A stretch of 64,000 nucleotides of DNA, from NCBI GenBank assembly GCA_030544235.1, contig CM060464.1, positions 22,559,152-22,623,151 on the forward strand. Direction: 5' to 3'. How positions within the stretch are numbered: the first letter of the stretch is position 1; each line of letters begins with the position of its first letter. Below, piece by piece: positions 49,620 to 60,012 of this stretch. Origin of the DNA: Lepturacanthus savala. Lineage: Eukaryota > Chordata > Actinopteri > Scombriformes > Trichiuridae. A program made the translations under genes and the position numbers. Under the pieces are notes generated by a model that had not been told where the DNA came from, ran no database searches, and saw only the letters and a program-made list of their open reading frames with translations.

Positions 49620-49702
49620 TCCTCTCTCCCTCTCTCTCTCTATATATATATGGAGAGAGAGAAAGAGAGACAGAGACAGAGAGACAGAGAGACAGAGAAG
49701 AT
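49620..49702. repeat. CT/TA/GA low-complexity block
   Basis: A (CT) run, then a (TA) run, then a (GA) run with GAGACA units. The CT and GA halves are complementary and could fold back. Confidence 0.85.
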
Positions 49703-50629
49703 AAGGTAATTTTACAAAATAGTGAACTATTTATATAAAGTTAACAGAACAAAATATGTACCAGTGTTTTGTAATTGTTTTTGTAAAGCATTTTCAAAAT
49801 TTGTTGAGTGTCATGACAGCAACATTTCAGACATGAACAGATATTTTCATGAGCCTGACCTATTTCGGCTACGACCTATGGGAATATCTTGTTAAACCCA
49901 CTACCCGAATGTTAACATCATCCGACAATTGTATTAAACCAAAGAAATGAAGCAAATTTGCCGCTTTTAAAGTAACAATCACAGAAATGTAATAACTTTC
50001 ATCATAAAGTAAAACATCATAAAGTTATGTTGCCTGCTACAAACATAATATAATTCTCAGGGTTACAGAGCTACAGTGATGGTTGGGCAGCAGTCTAATG
50101 AAGTATAGTGATGTGAAAAGGAGATGCATCATTTCTTGGTAGTAAAGGAAGGTACCAACCCTGATGGTTTGCAAGGATTCATTACATTTGCTAGAGGTGA
50201 GAATCTTCCTTTTCAATACTGCAATGATGTAAAATGTAATAAATCAGTAATAAAATCATAATTGGTCATCATAACTTGTCAACACACAGGTCAATAGGAT
50301 ATTCTTCCCAGATATTTTTGTCTTATAGATTCTTGCCTGTTTAGACTGATCAAGTTTGGGGGAAAAACTGTATCATGTCAGTCTTCACAACAAAATTAGA
50401 TGCAGCCATGTGTCATAGCTAAGATCATTAATGTTTCAATCAAGTACAGTTAAAATAAACCAACAAGAATCACTTTCTCTGCACAGACTCTAATAATTAA
50501 TCATTCCATAGAATGATTCCTTAGAAACACTATTTAAAGAGTGCAGTATCAGCACCAATTGGGGAAAGGCTGATTCAGTGGTGTGGAAGAGGAAGGAAAA
50601 TCACATTATACCTTATTTTCACACCTGGC

Positions 50630-50850
50630 AGAAGACACATTTGCATTCATTGAAACTAGAGGCAGGCATTTGCCGTCATTCAATAAGATTCTAACTACGT
50701 TTTTTTCCCTAAGAACAGGGCACACCCCACTTAATCAAAAGGACACATTTAGATTCAATCAGGCTCTAATAATAGTTTAACCGGAGAACAGGGCACACCC
50801 CCACCTAGTCAAGAGGATTCATTTGGATTTAATCAGATGTTGACAATAGA
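50630..50850. repeat. Diverged tandem repeat, period about 73 bp
   Basis: Two clear units start at 50712 and 50785 with agaacagggcacacccc, followed by aatcaaaaggac... or agtcaagaggat... and then attcaatcag or atttaatcag. A third, weaker unit precedes them near 50640 (attcaataagattctaacta). No known family. Confidence 0.6.
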
Positions 50851-51667
50851 ATAGTGTACACACCCAACAAAGCTTGAAGAAGTAAACAGGAGACTGGATT
50901 GCTTTCATTTCAGAGTGCTTCATCAGACCAGAGATCGGGTGACAGCCAGAACACCAGTCATGGAGAGCTAAGTCTAAACCACGGCTCTTCCCCATAGTGT
51001 TACTCAATCATATTTGCACATTTCAATGTTATAAATCATGTGTAAACATTGTTCTGGGTCTTTTTTGGGGGCGGGGTTTGGTGACTGGTGGCAGGATAGC
51101 AGCACTCCACTGACTGTGGCTTTTCTAACAAAGAAAGATTCTTGTACAGTTTTTTTTGTACAAGTTTTTATGATCCAGTTTTAAATACAGAATACATTTT
51201 CTATTGTCCTCTTTCAATTTTAAACACTCACCACAGTCCACAGTCCTGGCTTGGCTGGTGAGGGTTTTGAGAATTGCGTCAATTTCAGGAGAGGGCTACT
51301 GTTTTTCAGGTCCTTCTGGAGTCAGCAAAGCCAAAAGGAAAGAGGCCAGGGAATAGTTTCTCTGCAGCATTTATAGTTGAATTGACGTCATCACAGTTGG
51401 GGCATCTGGCGTCAGCCAGAGTGCACTAAAATGATTGACTAGTATAAAGGAGGTCACTTTATCTAGTACCATAATTAAAGGATACGCCACCCAGAACAGT
51501 ATTCTACCTCATTCTCATTCATGTTTGGAGCCAATAAAACATGTTTGTTCAAATTTTTTTCCTTCATGAAGACATATTGAAACGGGAAGTGGTATGACCC
51601 AAAAGTAGTACAGAAAGCAAATGAGCAATTGGTAATGACTTTTATATGTCAACCTATGAATCAGATC

Positions 51668-52008
51668 GAGTGACACGGCAGAGGTTAGCACTGTTCACAG
51701 GTTCAAGACCTCCTTGGTCCTGGGTCTGGGACCTTTTAGTGTGGAGTTTGCATGTTCTCCCCGTGTCTACGTGGGTTTTCACCAAGTTCTCTGACTTCCT
51801 CCCACAGTCCAAAAACATGCTCAGGTTAATTGGTGACTCTAAATTGCCTGTAGGTGTGAGTGTGTGAGTGTATGGTGTGTGTGCCCCACGATTGGCTAGC
51901 GACCATCTGGGGTGTATCCCTGCCTCTCACTGGGATTGGCTCCAGCAGACCCCTGCGACCCTAATGAGGAATAAGCGGGTATAGAAGATGACTGACTGAC
52001 TGAATCAG
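51668..52008 (+). repeat. SINE-like repeat, copy 3
   Basis: It has the complete head gagtgacacggcagaggttagcactg, a B-box-like ggttcaagacc, cagtccaaaaacatgctcaggttaat, and the tail agaagatgactgactgactg. It is among the best preserved of the four copies. Confidence 0.8.
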
Positions 52009-52009
52009 G

Positions 52010-52890
52010 TCTTTAACAGGGTTTGGTTTGGTTTAACTTCTGGGAGTGGGGCAAGGAGAGAGGGCATGAAGCATGGATGAGAGAGTCTATGGGACAGGAG
52101 GAAAACAGGGAAGCACAGGAGATAAACTGGTAAATAGAGGGAATTGGCAAGATACAGAGGTCAAAGGTTGGTATGGGCAGTCTGTCTGAAACTGAGTACT
52201 GGAGAGTTGTACACAATGCAGAGAAAAACTCTGGCTCAGAATGTGAGGAAAATGGGATTTATATTAAAAGCAGAATAGGTGTAACTGGTAAAGCTTGAAT
52301 GCATTGGAACAAGTATGTGTAATTGATTGGGAGAGTGAACTGAAGATATAGGAGTGGCCATGTGGAGCAGGGGTGACTTTAAAAACCCAAGCTGCAGGTA
52401 GAAGGAGGAACAGACTGTGACCGAACCAAGGACAGCCCCTGATATCCCAAGGGTGGGTGTTGAGGAGGAGGTGTCAACAATCACACTAGGAGGAACACTA
52501 GACCTCTTTTCAGAGCCGTAACCCTCATTTTCGACCAGATATAGAGTAGATGGCACTAAGGGACTTTCCCAAATGAGTGTAATTAAAGTGAGCTAAATGT
52601 GAATGGACCCGGGGTTGATAATCCTTTGAATAGGAAATGGACCAATCCATCTTGGAGCAAGTTTGTTAGACTCCTCTCTGAGAGGCAAGGCCTTGGAAGT
52701 TAGGGGCAGGGAAGGGAAAGAGTCGGTAGCAGATTATGATTAGAGATTAGAGTATAAGCATTCAGTGGAGGTGTAGGCGAGAGTCCAGGTATGTTGACAC
52801 CAGGAAGGAGACCAGGTAGCACAGGGCTTTTTTGTAATTTCCTGGTTCATGTTCTCTATCTGATCATTAGACTGGGAATGAGGACAAGCT
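52010..52890 (-). pseudogene. Ty3/gypsy integrase and chromodomain relic
   Basis: Minus-strand frames give the end of an integrase and a chromodomain. Near 52860 is QSNDQIENMNQE-like text, matching the QSNGQTERMNQE motif. Near 52680-52600 is LPLREESNKLAPRWIGPFPI, then RIINP. Near 52540 is YLVENEGYGSEKRS, matching the chromodomain WEGYGPEERSW box. An untranslated or LTR-like tail continues to about 52010. The polypeptide is broken by stops and shifts. Confidence 0.75.
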
Positions 52891-53119
52891 ACTCTACAAA
52901 GGACATACTCTGGACATACTATAGTGAACGTATTGCATCATTTATGTTTTGTAAAGCTTCTGTGTTGTGTGTTTTAGCATCCCTGCATCACTACCTGAAG
53001 CTAATTTATCCAGCGTACATTAATTGTACACTAGTTTCATTCAAGCACTCTCTTCTATCTCCTTCTTTTAGTGTTTCTTTTGCTGAGTCTCTGAGTGGCT
53101 AGTGCTTTCTCTTACTCAG

Positions 53120-53940
53120 GGTGTCAAATGGTTGGTTACTGCCTCCAGTAGTGATAATGGCACATCTTCATGTACAGGTGAGATTCAGTGAGGTAAAAAC
53201 ACTGAATGTATGCAGATGTGCATTTTCAGATGCCCCGTTATGCACCTCAAGATGCCCCGTTATCGGTGGAACAGAGAGTGAAGATAAGATATTTTGTGCA
53301 ACAGCACCTGGTTTCACCACCAGAAGGTGTGATCTCTGCCATCTGCTCCCACCATCAGACAAGGGAGGTAGTGATGACCTGTCACAGATGACCTTGGTCA
53401 AGTCTCTCACCATGAGCACTGATGGTGATCCTGGTGTTTATGGCGATGACACCTTTTCTAACGATAAGTAAATCAAACACCAAAGCGATGACTAAAACAA
53501 CAGATGTGTGATCCAGGCCCTGGAATCACAGTGTACTGTATCTGGAGACCCAGCTACATATTCACAAAAGCTGATTATTAAGGAGTGGAACCGTTTCATC
53601 ATGCAAGATGGTGTCATTTACAGGAGACATCAATTCAATGCCGAGGTCATATGGGGATTGTCCACAAACAAGTACCAGAGCGATCACGTTTCTATTGGCC
53701 TAGATTGTCATGTGAAGTTGAGCAAAAGATCAAAACTTGTGGACTAAATGTGCTGTTCCTCTAATGGATATCAAAACATCTAGGTCTATGGAACCTCTTT
53801 GTAATGACTACAATTGAGCCAGATAGTCGTAATTCAAAGGATGCTGTAGGAATCACAGACCATGTCACCTGTTACACTCTTGCTGTTGATGTGACCAGAA
53901 AACATGAACAGTGGGAAAATTAGAGCATGTAGAGCATGCA
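53120..53940 (+). pseudogene. Ty3/gypsy integrase N-terminal relic
   Basis: Plus-strand frames carry the start of a gypsy integrase: KEWNRFIMQDGVIYRRH near 53580, then a shifted SRSMEPLCNDY near 53783 and NSKDAVGITDHVTCYTLAVD near 53830, matching D-I-L-V-I-T-D-H-F-T-x-Y. The zinc-binding HHCC part is lost. It lies only about 230 bases from the opposite-strand gypsy relic and is a different lineage from it. Confidence 0.6.
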
Positions 53941-54600
53941 ACAGGAGTGTTGCCAAAAATAAATAAGCCCGGATAAGTCCTAATAGGTCCTGCTACTTGT
54001 AAAGACCCTGCCAAGATGCAGAGTAAATTAAAAATAAATTCATTAAGATGATGATTTTAATACAAATATTATCAATTACCAAATGTTTATTAGTGTGTAC
54101 TAATAAAAGTGGGCTGATGCTTAATATATCACATGTTTACCATTAATTAGTTTATTTGTGGCATGCATATAAGTAATGTCTAGCTCTTTATTAGTAATTA
54201 TACAGCCCATATTAATTTTTAACTCTTATATGCTTTTCACAGTTTGGCTATATAAAGTTGAAGTGCCACAAGAATATTCTCATTTTCTGTTAATAAAACT
54301 TCTAATGCCTGGGACATCCTCCCCAAACCATGCTTTACGTGTGGCCATGGGTTTGCATCATCAAAATAGGGTCATTTGTAAATATAATTTTTAAATACAC
54401 TTGTGGGAAATGTATTACAATAGTGGGATTATCATATTAAAAGCTTCTAATTTGCGTTACATTTGTGGGATGTTTTTACATTAGCGTGTCTAACATCCCT
54501 GATAAATTCTACAGCAGTGACATCCATTTGAAGTAAATCCAGAAAATGAACTATTTAATTTCAATCTGTAATTACAAATACAGTAAAAATAGAGAATGAA
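53941..54600. other. spink intron 2, remaining part
   Basis: AT-rich sequence with no repeat recognised. Confidence 0.4.
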
Positions 54601-54620
54601 GTCTCCATCAGCACACTCAC

Positions 54621-54709
54621 CACTCTGGGTTCAGTTTCTTCTTCCACTTCAGACATTAATGTTTCATCGCTGTTGGGAATATGAGTCTCTTCCTCATCCT
54701 GGGACAAGA
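54621..54709 (-). CDS. spink: Kazal inhibitor, exon 2 (acidic propeptide)
   Basis: The acceptor is tgtgtttag. Two bases complete a valine codon, then the exon reads LSQDEEETHIPNSDE, then TLMSEVEEETEPRV, and ends at the donor GTGAGT in phase 0. The stretch is very acidic and sits between the signal peptide and the Kazal domain. SPINK1 also has a small exon here. A later acceptor (cccag) would give an in-frame stop, so the tttag acceptor is the only one that keeps the frame. Confidence 0.8.
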
Positions 54710-54711
54710 CT

Positions 54712-54713
<2 letters not shown>

Positions 54714-54798
<85 letters not shown>
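54714..54798. repeat. (TG)n microsatellite at intron 1 acceptor
   Basis: About 42 CA units (TG on the minus strand), directly followed on the minus strand by TTTAG, the acceptor of exon 2. It takes the place of a normal polypyrimidine tract. Confidence 0.95.
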
Positions 54799-55601
54799 AT
54801 AAAATTATGATCACTTACAACTTAACATCAACCCTGAAAAAAAGCTTATTCTAACTTTTAACCAAAATTCAAATTATTCAGTAGTAACTTCAGAATGTGA
54901 GGAGAAACTAAATGTCCATCCTGTCATTTTACAATAAGTGTCTGAAGGAATGCAGCCCAACCTGTTTTTGTGTTTTGTTTCAGTTTGCTTCTTTTGTCTA
55001 GAGGAACAATGAAACTGAAGATGGTACTTCTAGACGTTTGCAAATAACTTTTAACCCTAGAAACCATGATCTGATAGTATTTACTTATCAGCTGAACATT
55101 TAGCATTTGAAAAGACTTAGGTATGTATCAGTGTATCTGTGTGCTATCTATATCTAATTTGTACACAAGCATGGCTGCTTAAACCAGAACTAACCAGCTA
55201 TGGAGAGTGAACAAATAACAAATTATTATTTTGGTTATATCCAAAATAAATATATATATATAGTTCTTTTTGATATAACTATTAGGTTTTAGACAATGGA
55301 AATTATCTCTCTCTCTTTTTTTGTAGCTTAAACAGTTTTTAGATTTACTTTAAACATGAAGAGCAGTTGAGTTAATTTTAATTGTGCTGACAGTAAAACC
55401 TCTATCTTAAAGAAGCATAAAAGCTAAGACAGCTGGTTGATTTTATCTTGTTTTAATGACAGGAAGTGTGATATTCCTTGACTTCAGTGCAGTAAGCAGC
55501 TTCATTCTTTCTTATTTCTATACATTGTCAAGTCTTTTAAGACAGACCCTGAGGTTAAATAGATTGTTATGATCAAAACGTCATGCTGTTAATGAACTTA
55601 C

Positions 55602-55647
55602 CAGAAACAGAAAACAAAAGCACGGAGCAGAGCACGGCCAACTTCAT
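55602..55647 (-). CDS. spink: Kazal inhibitor, exon 1 (signal peptide)
   Basis: ATG at 55645-55647 starts MKLAVLCSVLLFSVS, a typical secretion signal: one lysine, a hydrophobic core and small residues at the end. The exon ends at G with the donor GTAAGT at 55601, phase 1. It joins exon 2 in frame. The four-exon layout with phases 1, 0 and 2 is the one I recall for SPINK genes. Confidence 0.85.
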
Positions 55648-55696
55648 GGTTTCCAGTGCGTGTTGTCGAACAGGTGTGTGTTTCACATACAGTGTT

Positions 55697-55770
55697 TTCC
55701 TATTATACACAACTTGCCAAACAGGCTGGGACTATCTTCTGCTGGGGCTGTCTTTTGATTGGCTGCATTG
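55697..55770 (-). promoter_or_regulatory. spink core promoter: TATA-like and CCAAT boxes
   Basis: On the minus strand, gtataatagg near 55700 is a TATA-like box about 55 bases before the ATG, which leaves room for a short leader. Further out, gcagccaatca near 55760 is a CCAAT box. Both spacings are those of a standard TATA promoter. This is seen by motif only. Confidence 0.5.
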
Positions 55771-55809
55771 TAACAGGCTCGGGGTCAGGGCCACAAGATT
55801 ACACCACTG

Positions 55810-57214
55810 AATCAAATAAAACCAGACTGGAAAAACAAACATCCAATTTTAGCTGCAGACACAAAAACAGAAAGCAAATTTAGATGCTGGATTTAGTATC
55901 ACTACACAATCAACATTAGACAGTAACAGTTCATACTATACATTGTTGTATGATATAATACTATACTTTATAATATACTATACTATACTACATCTACTAT
56001 CCTACAGTTTTGTACTAAACTGACCAATCTAGATGTTAGAGAGAGAAAATTAAATTCAAGGTTTTAATATGAAGGTTTAGGGAAGATGATCATTAATTAT
56101 CTGTTCATATACTATTTTAGTAACTACTGTTCTCAATACAATATAATATAATATTTCATTATTTTATGATGGTCTGTACAATTCCTGTTTCTGTGATAAA
56201 TGAGGTTGGGTTGAATTGATTGAACTTCTACGACCTGATTCAACATTCAATCTGAAAACAGTTTGTACTGTTGCTATGGTTTCCAAGTCAAATGTGGTGT
56301 TTCTTTGAAATAGCATAAAATTGTGCTCTGGAATAAGTTTCCCTTTATTGCTGGGTATGTCAAAGGTGTTAGGCATTGTACCCGAGTAGACACATTTTTA
56401 AATTTTGTATGTTTTTCTCACATTTGTTTTCATGTTTCCCATAGATACTTTTTGAAAACCATGCCACTGCCAGCTACATCTGACAAACCAAAGCTACTGG
56501 CAGCCTCCCAAAGGCAAATCCACAATACAGAGAAAGAACTCCAGATCATCATGATGACCTCTGGTCAGCCTATGCCTCAGGCTGCTAGAAAATGACATGC
56601 CCAAAATGAATAGTTTATATCTCTGCAACCACAAGGCCTATATGAATAATTTTGGTATTATAGTAAAGGTAACATTTGTGAGATCTCTGCACAGTGAAAC
56701 AAGTGATGCAATTGAAGTGAAACAGAGCACAGAAAATCCACCTAAAAACAAAGGGTTTTAGGCAGATTCTCCAAATAGGCCGTTTGGGCATATTTGGATA
56801 TCTGGGTAACATCTTTGCCAATTGAATTTTATAAGGTACCAAGTTGGAAATCAATTGAAAATCAATCACTTACAAGTCATTATAGGTATTCATTCAATAT
56901 CAATAGAACTGTTTTGGCTTTGTTTTGAAAAATCAACCAGATTATTTTCTGTGACTAGTTTTTGAAAGGTATGCTTCCATAGATTGAACATTGAACATAC
57001 TGCTGTTACTTCAAGTTAAATCTGAGCCACGTCACCTGCGGTGTATTCAATAATGAGGCAGGGGTAGTAATAATATACATTGCCAATATACCACATTACT
57101 TCCCCCTTAGCCCAAAGCCATTTCAACAAAAATATTTATAACAATAATTCTGTACTGTAAACTGACAATCTCTGCAAACTATTAATTAACATAGCCCCAT
57201 TTAAAAGTAACTCA
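55810..57214. other. No gene recognised
   Basis: AT-rich sequence upstream of spink. The plus frame at 56323-56595 encodes a polar stretch (KELQIIMMTSGQPMPQAARK) that I cannot assign. Confidence 0.4.
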
Positions 57215-57716
57215 AATATTCCCCTATAGAGGTAGATGTTCTTGTATTTCTTGTACATGGACCAGATGTGACTGTTGTGTCGGGGGGGTCTGGCACCATG
57301 TAGTCCCTCGATCAACTCCTTTTTTTGCATTCTTCATACGGGATGGAAATAAAGTAACGCTGGTTCAGCATGTTGATCAAAGGTTGGTAGGTCTAAAGAA
57401 GGAGGCCTTCCACAATGAGGATGTGAGTCTTCTTATCGTCCTCATGGTCAGACTTTGGAATGATCTCCGTATCCAAGGCGTTATTAAAGCCATCAGATTT
57501 CTCAATCTTCACCAGGTTCTCCAGCCATGTGTAGATAGTGCTCATCATGGTGTCCATGTCCAGAGCAGTAATGACATCATACTGTTTAAAGCCATCTTCA
57601 ACTTTAACCTGATCTTGGGGCTTGAAGAAGTCATCCTGATAGACCACGCAGCAGTTGGGCAGGTTGTTGATCGCTGATGCCAATGATGTACTTCATGATG
57701 TTCTGGGTGCTAAGAG
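57215..57716 (-). pseudogene. nmrk2 processed pseudogene
   Basis: It starts MKYIIGI (ATG at 57694-57696). It then jumps directly to INNLPNCCVVYQDDFFKPQD and FKQYDVITALDMDTMMSTIY, then THILIVEGLLL. After a stop come RYFISIPYEECKKR, another stop, and VPDPP, and finally HIWSMYKKYKN. This is the order of vertebrate nicotinamide riboside kinase 2 (MKLIVGIGG..., PNCCVIHQDDFFKPQDQ, ILLLEGFLLY, YFLTVPYEECKWRRS, VPDPPGLFDGHVWPMY). The ATP-binding P-loop (GG-TN-GGKT) is deleted together with a frameshift. No intron separates the joined exons, which points to a retrocopy. The downstream part is truncated. Confidence 0.85.
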
Positions 57717-57829
57717 CTCATCGAAGAAAGCAAAGTCGCTGGGAGTTCTCTTAAAGCTGTGGTCACTTTACTATACATTATACACACTATGTATTTTTAC
57801 TTCTCAAAGTCACTGTAGCAGCGTCAGGT

Positions 57830-58960
57830 AGCTCAGGCGGTGGCTCTGGCTTCTGGGCTGGGACCTCAGATATTAAGGACTCCATTTATGAATATGAGTC
57901 AATAACCTGCTCGATTGACTGAGTTGCTCCTTTGCCAGGCACCTGATCTACAGCATCAGGAGAATAACGAGGTCTCAACTGGTCTCCATGACGTGTGTAC
58001 AATTGGTCAGATATTTCACCTCTGTGTCACTGTTCCAACCAATCTCAGCCACGTCAAATTGCCTCTCGGTAGCCTGACTATCACGTTCTTCCTTCTGCCG
58101 ATACTGCTTCCCCCTCACAGCCATCTGTGACGCTTGGTTTCAGGAAGTCCCACCGGATTTGCACTTCTTTTTTTTGTTGGAATTGTGCAATACCACAACA
58201 GGAAGTGGGTAACCATGCTCAGAGCTTCTCTGGTCAGTTTCTTCATGCCTGCTTTAAATGTGGCAATGTACCTCTCAGCTAATCCTTTGGTAGCTGGGTG
58301 ACTCGGAGCACGAGTCGTGTGAAGGATTTAATTTGTTCTCATGAACTGCTAGAATTCATCAGATGTGAAGGATTGGAACCTTTTCACATTCACTTCACAA
58401 ATGGCTCTACATGATCTTCTGCCTGCACATAGCCTATAACTGTTGTCGTTCTTCTTCTTCCCTTTTTCTCAAGCACTGGTCCTCCACCTCTGCATGCTTT
58501 GTAGATATCCCCAATTTTATCACCTTTATGGCACTTGTTCCTGAAGTGACTTTCACCAGCACTATGATTCTTGCCTTTACATCTATAGCACGCACATTTT
58601 GGGTTAAAGTAAAACACCCTGGCTTTCCATTTACCTTGTGTGTGTCCCAGTGGGCTGTTTCCTTGTTGACTACAATTTCAACAGCTCTCGCAAATGTCAG
58701 TGCATCCTCTGAGAATAATTTCTGCTGACACGCTCCTGATCCAGAGTCGCATAAATTCCAAAGAATGATCTGAATTCCCTGTGCAAGGAGTGCAGGAATA
58801 CTGCTCTGTGATTGTCACATTGAACATTTTGCAAAGGATTAGTGCAAGTTGAACAGTCACACTGTCCAGGACATTGATGATCAAACCTGACTTAATAACT
58901 GTCGCTTCCAGCGTCACAGAACAATGCTACAATGGTGTCGTCTCCATCAACAAGTCTCAG
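57830..58960 (-). pseudogene. Ty3/gypsy relic with gag joined to integrase
   Basis: Minus strand, right to left. A gag part lies near 58700 (QKLFSEDALTFARAVEIV) and a CCHC-like knuckle region near 58590 (CYRCKGKNHSAGE...HFRNKCHKGDKIGDIYKACRG). Integrase C-terminal text lies near 58320-58170 (TRAPSHPATKGLAERYIATF, then KKLTREAL). Protease and RT are missing between them, so the copy has a large internal deletion. Several stops. Dead. Confidence 0.7.
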
Positions 58961-59743
58961 TGTCTATAGTTGAGTAGACGATGCATCTTAGCTCAGGCTA
59001 ATCACCTTTGACTTTCTGGCTGAGAAACAATTTCCCCACTAATTCTCACTAATCCACGAGTTATTTTTTGAAAATCAGAGTCATATCTTAAAGCTTTATC
59101 CCAATTCCAAGTCATGTCTCAAATCTATGCTCATATCTTCAAGTCAAATGATGGTTATCATCTGCTGCATGACATCCAGTATGTTGAGAACAATGCATAG
59201 CCATATCTAAGCTATTCAAGGTCACTGTAATACAGTATTAAAATGAAAATTTAAATATTTTGCCTTGAAACAGTAACCTACAGCTACAGAATTTTGGTCT
59301 AATTTACAGAAGACAAGCCTCACCTTTGGAATGGGTATGGTTAGTATGTATTGTTGTGGATTTTATACTCCTCCTTATGGGTTCCATTAATTATCAATAC
59401 TCATTCATTATTTTTCATTACTAAATTTTTCTAGAGCAGCAACAGTAATGTTTACACCAGCAAAGTCACTATATAAACTCCTTATAAATAATATCTCCTT
59501 AATAAACCCATAATGTCAGTAACATGAATAATACTCCTGACATTGAAATACAGAGTGATGTTTCAAAAGAATGATGAACACACTGAGTCAGAGACAGGAG
59601 GGGCTGGTTTGTCACAGCCAACAAGATTGGCTAGTTAGTATTTGCCACTGTAGGAGGTAAGTTACATTTATACCTAAATTTGGTAAATAAATGCAGTTTG
59701 TATTGTGTTTAAAGGTTCATGTAAATTAAAAATTTGGTTAATC
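58961..59743. other. No gene recognised
   Basis: Intergenic AT-rich sequence. Confidence 0.4.
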
Positions 59744-60012
59744 AAGCCTCACAGCAAGAAGGTCACAGGTTCAAGACCTCCTTGGTCCTGGGTCTGGGAT
59801 CTGTGTGGAGTTTGCATGTTCTCCCCGTGTCTGTGTGGGTTTTCACCGGGTACTCCAGCTTTCTCCCACAGTCCAAAAACATGCTGAGGTGGCTGGCGAC
59901 CATCTGGGGTGTATCCCTGCCTCTTGCCGTAATGCGCTGGGATAGGCTCCAGCAGACCATGCACCCTAATGAGGAATAAGCAGGTATAGAAAATGACTGA
60001 CTGACTGACTAA
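59744..60012 (+). repeat. SINE-like repeat, copy 4
   Basis: Same family as 44262. It lacks the segment between aacatgctgaggt and ggctggcgaccatc that the other copies carry (an internal deletion at about 59889). Tail agaaaatgactgactgactg. Confidence 0.8.

Larger units (their letters stand above)
48689..54620 (-). other. spink intron 2
   Basis: A 5.9-kb intron in phase 0, GT-AG. It holds CT/TA/GA simple sequence at about 49620-49700, a tandem repeat at 50630-50850, a SINE-like copy at 51668-52008, and gypsy relics on both strands at 52010-52890 and 53120-53940. The rest is AT-rich. Confidence 0.7.

Noticed and set aside
57384..57677. 97-codon plus-strand ORF
   Set aside because: It is the antisense of the nmrk2 retrocopy.
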